Source: Actinotalea lenta (GTDB lineage: Bacteria > Actinomycetota > Actinomycetes > Actinomycetales > Cellulomonadaceae). Taken from it: a stretch of DNA of 64,000 nucleotides. The position numbers and the translations under genes were made by a program. Numbering within the stretch: position 1 is the stretch's first letter; every line of letters starts with the position of its first letter. Below are positions 55,225 to 63,732 of the stretch, piece by piece. The notes under the pieces are model-generated. The model had not been told where the DNA came from. It saw only the letters and a list, made by a program, of their open reading frames with translations, and did not search any database. Where the stretch lies: assembly GCF_030586465.1 (NCBI RefSeq), contig NZ_JAUQYP010000001.1:1-64000 (forward strand), in the 5' to 3' direction.

Positions 55225-57141
55225 TCACGACGCGCCGAGGGCGTCGGCCACCAGGTCGGCGTACACCTCGATCCCCGCCATGGTGGGGTGGGTGTCGTCC
55301 GCGTGCAGGAGGCCCGGGCGGGAGCGCGATGCCGTGTACCAGTCCACGACGCTCGTACCGGGGCGTTCGGCGCCGATCTCGGCCAGTCGCGCGTTGGCGT
55401 CCGGCAGCCAGTAGGAGATCCCCGAGGAGTTGACCAGGACCACGCGCCGGTCAGGACCGATGATGTCGAGCACCTCCCGCAGGGCCTCCTCGGACCCCTC
55501 CAGCTGGAAGCCGGCATTGGTGCCGAACGCCAGCACCACGACGGGGCGCAGCTCCGAGCGGGCCGCCGCAGCCGCGACGATGTCCGGCGCGTCGAGCCAC
55601 TTGCGGATCGGCTTCGCGTCCAGCGCTATCCCAGGGAAGCGCCGCAGCAACGCGGGTGCGGCGGCGGACATCACCGAGTCGCCGAAACCGATCATGTCCG
55701 TCCCCGTCACGGGCTGCGGCGACGTCTCGTCGGCCGACGGCGTGGCGGGCGTGGCGGAGGGCTCGGCCGTGGGCGACACCTCGGGCGTGGGCGATGTGGC
55801 CGCCGGGGCCGTGGCGGCGTCGGGCGGCGGCTCGGCTGGAGGCTGCCCCGCCCGGGAGTCCTCGATCGCCTGCTGGCCCTGCTCCACCGCGAGCTCGGCG
55901 CCGCTGACCCGGGGAGCGGTCGCGACCACGGCGACCGTGACCGCGAGCGTGGCCGCGACACCGCCCAGGGCCCACCGGGGCCCGGCAGCGGCGCGGACCC
56001 GCTCCAGCACGGCCCGTCCCGTCGCCCGGAAGCCGTGCCGGCGCACCGGCGTCTCCACCCAGCGGTAGGACGCCGCCGCGAGCGCGAACGTGACGGCGAC
56101 GCCGAGCGCCGTACCCCACCACCACCGCCCGGTGCCCGGCGCGCCCGCGACCAGGCGCGTCATCACGAGCCCGACGGGCCAGTGCCACAGGTAGAGGCCG
56201 TAGGAGCGTTCACCCACCCAGGACAGCGGTCGCAGCTCGAGCGCCCGCACGTACGCCGTGCTGGCCCCCGTGCAGCCCGCCACTGCCACGACGGCCAGGA
56301 GGGAGGCGAGCAGCAGGCCACCGCGATACGTGACCGACGCGTCGTCGCGCAGCACGAGGGCGAGAAGCACCAACCCGGCCAGGGCCCCAGGGGCCGCCCA
56401 TCGCGCGCCGCCCAGCAACGGCCGCCCCCGCCACGCGAAGGCCGCGGCCACTCCCAGGAGCAGTCCGAAGGCGTGGGTGTCGGTGCCGTAGTACACCCGG
56501 GTGGGATCGTCCGAGAGCAGCAGCGCCATCGCGACGGCGGAGAGCGCGGCAGCGGCGAGCGCCGCTCGCGCCAGCGCGGCACGGGAGCGCACGACCACGA
56601 GGCCGGCCACCAGCAGCACCGGCCAGAGCACGTAGAACTGCTCCTCGATCGCGAGGGACCAGAGCGGACGCAGCAGCTCAGGCTGCCGTTCGTCGAAGTA
56701 GCTGCTGCCCGCCGCGACCTCGAGCCAGTTCGTGGTGAAGGTGGCCGCGCCCAGGACCTGTCGCCGGATGCCCACGAGCAGGTCCGGCTCGACCACCCGC
56801 GCGGCGAGTGTGGAGGCGACCACGACGGCGGCCAGCGCGGGAAGCAACCGGCGTGCGCGGCGGGTCCAGAAGGCCGCGAGGCGGATGCTTCCCCGCTCCC
56901 GCATCTCGCGCAGCAGGAGCGTGGTGATGAGGAAGCCTGACACCACGAAGAACACGTCGACGCCCAGGAAGCCGCCCGGGATCGCCCGAGGCAGCGTGTG
57001 GTAGCCGATCACCGCCAGCACGGCGAAGGCGCGCAGGCCGTCGAGCCCCGGGATGCGCCCACCGGCGCCGTAGCGACGGCGGACGTGCCGCGCCACGGGG
57101 CGGGGCCGACTCCCGGCCACCCGCGCCACGCCCACGCTCAT
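55225..57141 (-). CDS. Acyltransferase 3 fused to an SGNH hydrolase domain (OatA-like)
   Basis: A 638-residue protein. The N-terminal acyltransferase 3 membrane domain has about ten segments: IPGLDGLRAFAVLAVIGYH (catalytic His), GGFLGVDVFFVVSGFLIT, RRARRLLP, LRPLWSLAIEEQFYVLWP and YGLYLWHWP. A Pro/Thr/Ala-rich linker follows (about 440-480), then an SGNH esterase-fold domain with MIGFGDSVM (Ser about 487) and DDTHPTMAG (Asp/His about 613). OatA-type enzymes O-acetylate peptidoglycan or exopolysaccharide outside the membrane. Which polymer is modified here is unknown. Confidence 0.9.
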   Translation of the reverse strand: MSVGVARVAGSRPRPVARHVRRRYGAGGRIPGLDGLRAFAVLAVIGYHTLPRAIPGGFLGVDVFFVVSGFLITTLLLREMRERGSIRLAAFWTRRARRLLPALAAVVVASTLAARVVEPDLLVGIRRQVLGAATFTTNWLEVAAGSSYFDERQPELLRPLWSLAIEEQFYVLWPVLLVAGLVVVRSRAALARAALAAAALSAVAMALLLSDDPTRVYYGTDTHAFGLLLGVAAAFAWRGRPLLGGARWAAPGALAGLVLLALVLRDDASVTYRGGLLLASLLAVVAVAGCTGASTAYVRALELRPLSWVGERSYGLYLWHWPVGLVMTRLVAGAPGTGRWWWGTALGVAVTFALAAASYRWVETPVRRHGFRATGRAVLERVRAAAGPRWALGGVAATLAVTVAVVATAPRVSGAELAVEQGQQAIEDSRAGQPPAEPPPDAATAPAATSPTPEVSPTAEPSATPATPSADETSPQPVTGTDMIGFGDSVMSAAAPALLRRFPGIALDAKPIRKWLDAPDIVAAAAARSELRPVVVLAFGTNAGFQLEGSEEALREVLDIIGPDRRVVLVNSSGISYWLPDANARLAEIGAERPGTSVVDWYTASRSRPGLLHADDTHPTMAGIEVYADLVADALGAS

Positions 57142-57281
57142 CAGCACCCTCGCTCCATCGGGACGCCTTGCACCCACGGTACCCGCGCCCGACGACGACA
57201 CGGGGCACCGCGCCGCGCCCCCACCTCTCGAGCCCACGACGACCCACCCGCCCGGGATCGCACCCGTCTCGCTCTCGCCCC

Positions 57282-57337
57282 GGGCGCGATCATGCAGGTT
57301 GTGTCCGGAGATGGGCAGAACTTGCACGCTCGCGCCC
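57282..57337 (-). terminator. Inverted repeat downstream of pcrA
   Basis: GGGCGCGA (57282-57289) and TCGCGCCC (57330-57337) are perfect complements around a 40-nt interior with smaller TGCA pairings. It lies 44 nt past the pcrA stop on the minus strand and well before the acyltransferase gene, so it is a candidate pcrA terminator. Confidence 0.5.
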
Positions 57338-57380
57338 ACGGCCGTCGAGGGGAGGGTCGCTCGGGAGCGCGGGGCTCGGG

Positions 57381-59870
57381 CTAGAGCTTGGTGACCGGCG
57401 AGTAGCGCAGGAGCAGGCGTTTGGTGCCGTGGGTGCCGAACTCCACCTTCGCCACCGCGTTCGGACCCGAGCCCTCGAGGGCCACCACGCGACCCATGCC
57501 GTACGAGTCGTGCGTGACCCGGTCGCCGACCGCGAGGGTCGGGATGGGTGCCGACGCCTTCGGGCTCGAGGATCCGCGCGCGGTCCGCGGCGGCGTGCCG
57601 CCCGACCGGTCGGCGTCCGCACGCCTCGGCGGTCGACCACTGCCGATCACGGAACCACCGTCGTCGTCCCGGCGGTACCCACCCCCGCCGCGACCCCACG
57701 CGGACGCACCGCCACCCCAGCCGGAGCCGCCGGCGCGCAGCGCGGCCATGCTCGACTCGCGCCGGCGCCAGTCGACCAGCTCGTCGGGCACGTCGGCCAG
57801 GAACCTGCTCGCCGGGAACTCGTTGGGCGCCCCCCAGGCGGTGCGCACCGCGGCTCGGGAGATGTAGAGCCGGCGACGCGCGCGGGTCAAGCCCACGTAG
57901 GCGAGCCGACGCTCCTCGGCAAGCTGATCGGGGTCTGCCAGGGAGCGCATGTGCGGGAAGGTGCCGTCCTCCCACCCGGTGACGAACACGACCGGGAACT
58001 CCAGCCCCTTGGCGGTGTGCAGCGTCATGAGAGTGACCACGCCCTGGTCCTCGCGGGGACCGCCCTCGGCGGCGCCGTCTGCGACGTCCTCGGCCGGGAT
58101 CTGGTCCGCGTCGGCCACCAGCGAGACGCGCTCGAGGAAGTCCGCCAGGTCGCCGTCGGGCTCAGCCTGCTCGAACTCGGTCGCCACCGCGTGCAGCTCG
58201 GCGAGGTTCTCGACCCGTGAGGCGTCCTGCGGGTCGTCGCTCGCGCGCAGCTCGGCGAGGTAGCCCGTACGGTCCAGCACGGCACCCAGCACCTCGGCGG
58301 GCCCCGCGCCGCCTGCGGCGAGCTCGCGCAAGCCGGTCATCAGCTCCCGGAACCCCTGGAGCTGGGTGACACCGCGGCTGCCGATCCCCGGCGCCTCCTC
58401 GACCCGCTCGAGCGCGGCGCCGACGCTGATCCGCTCCCGCTCGGCGAAGGCCGCCAGCATCGCCTCGCTGCGGTCGCCGATGCCGCGCTTGGGCACGTTG
58501 AGCACCCGGCGCAGGTTCACGTCGTCGTCCGGGTTGGCGATCGCGCGCAGGTACGCGACGGCGTCCTTGATCTCGCGCCGCTCGTAGAACCGGGTCCCCC
58601 CGACCACCTTGTAGGGCAGACCGACGCGGATGAGCACCTCCTCGAGCGCCCGCGACTGGGCGTTGGTGCGGTAGAACACCGCCACGTCGCCGGGACGCAC
58701 GCCGTCGTCGTCACCGAGGCGGTCGATCTCCTGGGCGACGAACCGCGCCTCCTCGTGCTCGTTGTCGGCGACGTAGCCGACGATCTTCGCGCCGGCGCCG
58801 GCGTCGGTCCACAACCGCTTGGGCTTGCGCCCGGGGTTGTGCGAGATCACCGCGTTGGCGGCCGAGAGGATGGTCTGGGTCGACCGGTAGTTCTGCTCGA
58901 GCAGGATGGTGCGGGCGTCGGGGTAGTCCGCCTCGAACTCCAGGATGTTGCGGATCGTGGCGCCTCGGAACGCGTAGATCGACTGGTCGGCGTCCCCGAC
59001 GACGGTCAGCTCCGCACGTGGCACCGCGTCCTCGCGCACGTCGCCGTGCCCGGTGAGCTCGCGGACCAGGACGTACTGCGCGTGGTTGGTGTCCTGGTAC
59101 TCGTCGACCAGGATCGAGCGGAAGCGTCGCCGGTAGTGCTCGGCCACGCCCGGGTGGGCCTGGAGCAGCTGCACGGTGCGCATGATGAGGTCGTCGAAGT
59201 CCACCGCGCTCGCCTGGCGCAGGCGGTCCTGGTAGCGCGCGTAGACGGACGCCAGCACGTCGTCGGCGTCCCCGGATCGCGCGTACGCCTCGGGGTCCAC
59301 GAGCTCGTCCTTGAGCGCGGAGATGCGCGACGCCAAGCCCTTCGCGGGGAACTTCTTGGTGTCCAGGTCCAGCTCGCGGGTCACCAGGGTGATCAGCCGC
59401 TGGGAGTCGGCGGCGTCGTAGATCGAGAAGGACGACCGCAGGCCGACGGCGGCGTGCTCGCGGCGCAGGATCCGCACGCACGCCGAGTGGAAGGTCGACA
59501 CCCACATCGCGCGCGCGGCGGACCCCACGAGGTCGGCCACCCGCTCGCGCATCTCAGCAGCGGCCTTGTTGGTGAACGTGATCGCCAGGACCTCCGACGG
59601 GCGCACCCGGCCGGTCGCGAGCTGGTGGGCGATCCGGTGGGTCAGGACGCGGGTCTTGCCCGAACCCGCCCCGGCGACGATGAGCAGCGGGCTGCCGTGG
59701 TGCAGCACCGCCTCGCGCTGGGGAGGGTTCAGGCCCTCGAGCAGCGCGTCGGCGCGGGCCGCACGGTCGGCCTGCCAGCCGGAGTCGTCGTCGGTGCGAG
59801 GGGGCACGGCGGTGGGCAGGCGCGCCGGGTCGAGGCCGCGCAGGGGGAGGTCGTCGAAGAGCGTCGTCAT
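57381..59870 (-). CDS. pcrA: ATP-dependent DNA helicase UvrD/PcrA
   Basis: An 829-residue superfamily 1A helicase. LNPPQREAVLHHGSPLLIVAGAGSGKTRVLTHRIAH holds the Q-motif and Walker A (about 68-75). DEYQDTN is motif II (about 255-261), VGDADQSIYAFRGA motif III, LEQNYRST motif IV, VTLMTLHTAKGLEFPVVFVTGWE motif V, and EERRLAYVGLTRARRRLYI motif VI. The C-terminus VTHDSYGMGRVVALEG is the Tudor-like RNA polymerase-binding tail of PcrA. It unwinds 3'-5' in repair and transcription-conflict handling. The ATG at 59870 is standard. Confidence 0.96.
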   Translation of the reverse strand: MTTLFDDLPLRGLDPARLPTAVPPRTDDDSGWQADRAARADALLEGLNPPQREAVLHHGSPLLIVAGAGSGKTRVLTHRIAHQLATGRVRPSEVLAITFTNKAAAEMRERVADLVGSAARAMWVSTFHSACVRILRREHAAVGLRSSFSIYDAADSQRLITLVTRELDLDTKKFPAKGLASRISALKDELVDPEAYARSGDADDVLASVYARYQDRLRQASAVDFDDLIMRTVQLLQAHPGVAEHYRRRFRSILVDEYQDTNHAQYVLVRELTGHGDVREDAVPRAELTVVGDADQSIYAFRGATIRNILEFEADYPDARTILLEQNYRSTQTILSAANAVISHNPGRKPKRLWTDAGAGAKIVGYVADNEHEEARFVAQEIDRLGDDDGVRPGDVAVFYRTNAQSRALEEVLIRVGLPYKVVGGTRFYERREIKDAVAYLRAIANPDDDVNLRRVLNVPKRGIGDRSEAMLAAFAERERISVGAALERVEEAPGIGSRGVTQLQGFRELMTGLRELAAGGAGPAEVLGAVLDRTGYLAELRASDDPQDASRVENLAELHAVATEFEQAEPDGDLADFLERVSLVADADQIPAEDVADGAAEGGPREDQGVVTLMTLHTAKGLEFPVVFVTGWEDGTFPHMRSLADPDQLAEERRLAYVGLTRARRRLYISRAAVRTAWGAPNEFPASRFLADVPDELVDWRRRESSMAALRAGGSGWGGGASAWGRGGGGYRRDDDGGSVIGSGRPPRRADADRSGGTPPRTARGSSSPKASAPIPTLAVGDRVTHDSYGMGRVVALEGSGPNAVAKVEFGTHGTKRLLLRYSPVTKL

Positions 59871-59950
59871 CGCGACCTCAGCCTAGGCGCTGCCACCCCC
59901 AGGTCCGGCGCCGGTGGCGGCGCCACGGTGAGGGCGTTCATGATCACCGC

Positions 59951-59985
59951 CCCAGGGCGAGCACGTTCTGCGCGCTCGCCCTGGG
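59951..59985 (-). terminator. Terminator hairpin after the chemoreceptor gene
   Basis: CCCAGGGCGAGC (59951-59962) and GCTCGCCCTGGG (59974-59985) are perfect 12-bp complements with an 11-nt loop. It begins four bases after the chemoreceptor stop on the minus strand and clears pcrA by about 80 nt. Confidence 0.85.
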
Positions 59986-59989
59986 CTGG

Positions 59990-61567
59990 TCAGCTCGTGA
60001 GGGTCGTGGCGGTGGACTCCAGGCGGCGAGCCGTGGTCTCGAGCTCCTCCGCCGCCGCGCGGACGGCCGCGATCTGCTCGACAGTGCGGGCGGTGGCGTC
60101 GTCGACCTCGGTGAGCGTCTCCGCCACGGAGCGACCGCTCGTGGCGACGTCCGCGACCGTGTGCGCCATCGCCTCCGTGGTGGCCGTCTGCTCCTCGACC
60201 GCACCGGCCACGGTGGTCTGGTAGTCGCTGATCCGGCCGACGATCTCCGCGATCCCGGAGATCTCCTGGGTGGCCCGCGCGACCGCGTCCTGGATCGCCT
60301 GGACCTGGCCGACGACATCCCCCGTGGCCTTGGCCGTCTGCTGCGCGAGCTCCTTGACCTCCCCCGCCACCACCGCGAAGCCCTTGCCGGCCTCCCCGGC
60401 CCGCGCAGCCTCGATCGTGGCGTTCAACGCCAGCAGGTTGGTCTGCTCGGCGATCTGGGTGATCGCGGTCACGACGGTGCCGATCTGGGCGCTGGACTCC
60501 CCCAACGCCTCGACGCTGTGCGTCGTGCGCTGCGCGGCGGCGACCGCCTGCTCGGCGATCGCGGCGACCTCGGAGGCGTTGCGGGAGATCTCGCCGATCG
60601 AGGCTCCCATCTGCTGCGTCCCGGCAGCCACGGAGTCGATGCCCGAGGAGACCTCGCGCGCGGCGTCGCCGGCCTGGGCGGTGCGCGCGGCCGAGACCCC
60701 GGCGACCTCGCCGATCTGCTCGCTGGTGCGTGCGAGACGCTCCGCGGCGCCCAGCAGCTCCACGGACATCCCGCCGACCTCTCGGGCCACGACCGCGTTG
60801 CGGTCGAGCGCTTCGTTGAGAGCGCCCGCCAGCCGCTCGAGCTCGGTGCGACCCGACCCCGTGTCCAGTCGCGCGGACGGGTCGCCCTCCCGCAGCGCCC
60901 GCGTCACCTTCTCGACCGGGCGGACCACCGAGCGGGCGGTGAAGAAGCCAGCGACCGCCAGCAGGACCACCAGGGCCCCTGCGGCCAGCATGATGCTGCG
61001 CGCATCGGCCCACGCGGCACCACGCACGTCGTCCACGTAGACACCGGACCCGACGATCCAGCCCCACGGCTGGTAGCCGGCGACGTAGGAGACCTTGGGC
61101 TGCGCCGTGTCCGACCCCGGCTTGGGCCACAGGTAGTCGACGAACCCGGCTCCGTCCGCCTTGACGACGTCGACCATCGTCATGAACAGCGGGACGCCGT
61201 TCGCGTCGGTGATCGTCGAGAGGTCCGTGCCGTCCAGCTCGGGCTTGATGGGGTGCACGATCATGGTCGGCGTCATGTCGTTGATCCAGAAGTACTCCTG
61301 GCCGTCGTAACGCAGCGACGCCACCGCCTGGGCGGCGCGCTCCTTCGCCACGTCCTGCGTGAGCGTGCCGGCCTGGGCGAGGTCGCCGTAGTGGCTGACC
61401 ACGCCGAGGGCGGACTCCACCACGGCGCGCGTCGCCTCGCGGCGCTCGGCCATGATGCGGTGCTCGCCCTGCACGACGGCGATGCCGGTGAGGGCAACCA
61501 TCGCGACCGCGGCCAGCACCACGGAACCTGCGAGCTTCATGCGGATGGACATGGTCGGCTTGCGCAT
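59990..61567 (-). CDS. Methyl-accepting chemotaxis protein with sCache domain
   Basis: A 525-residue chemoreceptor. TM1 (about 7-30), an extracytoplasmic sCache_2 domain (about 33-185: [54 protein letters not shown]), TM2 (about 187-207), HAMP (about 208-260) and a signalling coiled coil whose hairpin tip is [21 protein letters not shown] (about 365-385). sCache domains bind small carboxylates, among others. The signal is passed to CheA/CheW encoded elsewhere. A sigma-28-like promoter is visible upstream, fitting a motile organism. ATG at 61567 has GAGGTG upstream. Confidence 0.94.
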   Translation of the reverse strand: MRKPTMSIRMKLAGSVVLAAVAMVALTGIAVVQGEHRIMAERREATRAVVESALGVVSHYGDLAQAGTLTQDVAKERAAQAVASLRYDGQEYFWINDMTPTMIVHPIKPELDGTDLSTITDANGVPLFMTMVDVVKADGAGFVDYLWPKPGSDTAQPKVSYVAGYQPWGWIVGSGVYVDDVRGAAWADARSIMLAAGALVVLLAVAGFFTARSVVRPVEKVTRALREGDPSARLDTGSGRTELERLAGALNEALDRNAVVAREVGGMSVELLGAAERLARTSEQIGEVAGVSAARTAQAGDAAREVSSGIDSVAAGTQQMGASIGEISRNASEVAAIAEQAVAAAQRTTHSVEALGESSAQIGTVVTAITQIAEQTNLLALNATIEAARAGEAGKGFAVVAGEVKELAQQTAKATGDVVGQVQAIQDAVARATQEISGIAEIVGRISDYQTTVAGAVEEQTATTEAMAHTVADVATSGRSVAETLTEVDDATARTVEQIAAVRAAAEELETTARRLESTATTLTS

Positions 61568-61614
61568 GGTGACACCTCAGCGGGGGGAGCCGGACAGGAC
61601 CGCTTGCGCCCTGC

Positions 61615-61642
61615 CCATCGACCGGGGTGCCTACCCCGTGAG
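61615..61642 (-). promoter_or_regulatory. Possible sigma-28-type promoter of the chemoreceptor gene
   Basis: The minus strand reads CTCACGGG (61642-61635), a 12-nt spacer, then GTCGATGG (61622-61615). This resembles FliA/WhiG-class promoters (TAAAGTTT, N11, GCCGATAA in enterics; CTCAA-type -35 boxes in actinobacteria) with spacing one base longer. The spacer contains a GGGGT/ACCCC inverted repeat. Confidence 0.4.
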
Positions 61643-61684
61643 CGTTCGAGCACGTCCTGGGACCAACGTCACCTCATCGGACGA

Positions 61685-62353
61685 TCAGAGCAGCCGCCGG
61701 GCCGCCGCCCACCGGGTCAGCTCGTGGCGGGACGAGAGCTGGAGCTTGCGCAGCACCGCACTGACGTGCGTCTCCACGGTCTTGATGGAGATGAACAGCT
61801 CCGAGGCGACCTCGCGGTAGGAGTAGCCGCGCGCGATGAGCCGCATGACCTCGCGCTCGCGCGCGGACAGCCGGTCCAGCTCGTCGTCCCCCGTGGCGAC
61901 GTCGGCCGTCGCCCCGAAGGCGTCGAGCACGAACCCGGCGAGCCGCGGGGAGAACACGGCGTCCCCTCCCGCGACCCGGCGCACCGCGTCGGACAGGTCC
62001 GCACCGCTGATCGCCTTGGTCACGTAGCCGCGCGCGCCGGCTCGGATCACCGCCACCACGTCCTCAGCGGCGTCCGAGACCGACAGGGCGAGGAACCGGA
62101 CCTCGCCGGCCAGGTCCGCGCACCGCCGCAGCACCTCGGCGCCGCCGCCACCATCCCCACCGGGCAGGTGGACGTCGAGGAGCACGACCGGCGGTCGCAG
62201 CTCGTGCACGACTGCGACGGCCGCGTCCACGGAGTCGGCCTCGCCGATCACCGCCACACCGTCGTCGAGCGAGGCCTTGACCCCGGTCCGGAACATCAGG
62301 TGGTCGTCCACCAGCACCACGTCGATCGGACGCCGGCCGGCCGGCTCGCTCAT
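61685..62353 (-). CDS. NarL/LuxR-family response regulator
   Basis: A 222-residue response regulator. The receiver (about 10-130) has the acidic pair Asp16/Asp17, phospho-acceptor Asp60 (VVLLDVHLPGG), and a conserved Lys in YVTKAIS. The LuxR helix-turn-helix (about 155-215) is LSAREREVMRLIARGYSYREVASELFISIKTVETHVSAVLRKL. Start overlaps the kinase stop by ATGA, so the pair are translated together. The TCAGGG cluster in front of the divergent PspC gene is its likely binding region (inference). Confidence 0.94.
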   Translation of the reverse strand: MSEPAGRRPIDVVLVDDHLMFRTGVKASLDDGVAVIGEADSVDAAVAVVHELRPPVVLLDVHLPGGDGGGGAEVLRRCADLAGEVRFLALSVSDAAEDVVAVIRAGARGYVTKAISGADLSDAVRRVAGGDAVFSPRLAGFVLDAFGATADVATGDDELDRLSAREREVMRLIARGYSYREVASELFISIKTVETHVSAVLRKLQLSSRHELTRWAAARRLL

Positions 62354-63585
62354 CGCCCGCTTCCTTCCTGTGCCTCCACGGGCAGCCGCAGGGCCACCTC
62401 GGTCCCCTCGCTGCGCGAGCGCACCCTCGCGCTCCCGCCCAGCCGGCGCATCCGGCCGACGATCGACTCTCGCACGCCGAACCGGTCCTCGGGGACCGCA
62501 TCCGGGTCGAACCCGTCGCCGCGGTCCTTGACGAACACCTCCACGGTGTCCGGGCCGATCTCCAGGTACACCGACACCGGCGGACGCCCGTGCCGCACCG
62601 CGTTCGTGAGCGCCTCGCGGGTGGCACGGAGCAGGCCCGCGGTGCGCTCGCACGGGACGCGGTCGCCCACCACGACCACCTCGACGGGCACCCCGTGCTG
62701 GTCCTCCACCTCGGCGACCACCGCACGCAGGTCCGCCGCGACCGACGTGCCCGGCGTGACCCGGTCGTCGTACAGCCATGTGCGCAGCTCGCGCTCCTGG
62801 GCTCGGGCCAGGCGTGCGACCTCCTCGGAGTCCGACGCCCTGGACCGGATCAGCGCAAGCGTCTGCAGTACGGAGTCGTGCAGGTGCGCGGCGATGTCCG
62901 CGCGCTCCGAGGCGCGGGCGCGGGCCAGGCGCTCGTCGGAGAGCTCGCGGACCAGGCGCAGCCACCACGGGGCGAGCACCAGCGCCGCGCCCATGAGCAC
63001 CGCGAGCGCGGCCAGGCCCGAGCGCACCAGGTCCTCCATCGGCGCCTCCCGCCCGACCAGCAGGAACACGCCCGAGGTGGCGAGCGCCGTACCGCCCAGC
63101 AGGCGCAGCACGCTGACCGGCGTCCCCCCGCCCCACGTCCCCGGCTCGCGGTGCACGCCGTCGAGCTGGCTCCAGCCCAGCGCGGTGCCACCCAGCAGGA
63201 TGAGCGCGGGCAGCACCCACGAGCCACCGACGTCCACCCCGTTTCGGATCGCCACGAGCACCCCGGCCGCGGTGAGCAGCAGGACGCCGAGGGCGATCTC
63301 CGCGACGGGCAGCCGCCTGCCCGGCTCGCGCAGCCGAGGGGCCAGTCGCACCGACGCGGCCGGCCGCAGCTCCTCCGCCGCTGCGAGCGGGTCGCCCGAC
63401 GGCACGGTGACCCACCAGAACACGTAGAGCACGACGCCCGCCCCCCCGAGCGCGACGAGGAGCACGAGCGCCACACGCACGGTCGCCACGGGCAGCCCGA
63501 GGTGCGCGGCGAGCCCGGCGGCGACGCCGCCGAGCACCCGGCCGCGCTCGGGCCGTCGCAACGGCAGCCGGGCCCTGGTCTCCAC
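62350..63585 (-). CDS. Sensor histidine kinase with N-terminal PspC domain
   Basis: A 411-residue kinase. A PspC domain (about 10-68, GRVLGGVAAGLAAHLGLPVATVRVALVLL) opens the protein, three to four more membrane segments follow to about 210, then a HisKA_3 dimer helix with the phospho-His236 (HLHDSVLQTLALI) and an HATPase with ALTNAVRHG and KDRGDGFDP. PspC domains sense envelope stress in phage-shock systems. A separate PspC gene is divergent, so this kinase may watch the membrane. The GTG start at 63585 lies six bases after a GACGAT box. Confidence 0.93.
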   Translation of the reverse strand: METRARLPLRRPERGRVLGGVAAGLAAHLGLPVATVRVALVLLVALGGAGVVLYVFWWVTVPSGDPLAAAEELRPAASVRLAPRLREPGRRLPVAEIALGVLLLTAAGVLVAIRNGVDVGGSWVLPALILLGGTALGWSQLDGVHREPGTWGGGTPVSVLRLLGGTALATSGVFLLVGREAPMEDLVRSGLAALAVLMGAALVLAPWWLRLVRELSDERLARARASERADIAAHLHDSVLQTLALIRSRASDSEEVARLARAQERELRTWLYDDRVTPGTSVAADLRAVVAEVEDQHGVPVEVVVVGDRVPCERTAGLLRATREALTNAVRHGRPPVSVYLEIGPDTVEVFVKDRGDGFDPDAVPEDRFGVRESIVGRMRRLGGSARVRSRSEGTEVALRLPVEAQEGSGR

Positions 63586-63624
63586 GGGAGCATCGTCACA
63601 CGTACGCGGGCGTCGCAGGCGGGC

Positions 63625-63697
63625 TCAGGGGGTGGATCCGGGCAAGGTTCAGGGGTGCGGGGCCCGAGTTCAGGGTCGGCTCAGGGATGGGCCCTGA
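63625..63697. promoter_or_regulatory. TCAGGG repeat cluster between the kinase and PspC genes
   Basis: TCAGGG occurs at 63625, 63649, 63670 and 63681 on the plus strand, and its reverse complement CCCTGA at 63692-63697. Spacings of 24, 21, 11 and 11 bp put the copies near the same DNA face, and the last two form TCAGGG-N5-CCCTGA. Clusters like this are typical binding sites for a LuxR-type response regulator acting on the divergent PspC gene, whose start is 36 bp away. Confidence 0.65.
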
Positions 63698-63732
63698 TGT
63701 GCGCGGCAGGACGGCGGACGAGCATGGCGGTC

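Noticed and set aside
53146-56940. Long open frame on the plus strand opposite sucD, sucC and the acyltransferase
   Set aside because: It is a low-complexity shadow frame; the minus strand encodes clearly recognised enzymes.
60161-63427. Long open frame on the plus strand opposite the chemoreceptor and two-component genes
   Set aside because: It is a shadow frame without any motif; real domains are on the minus strand.
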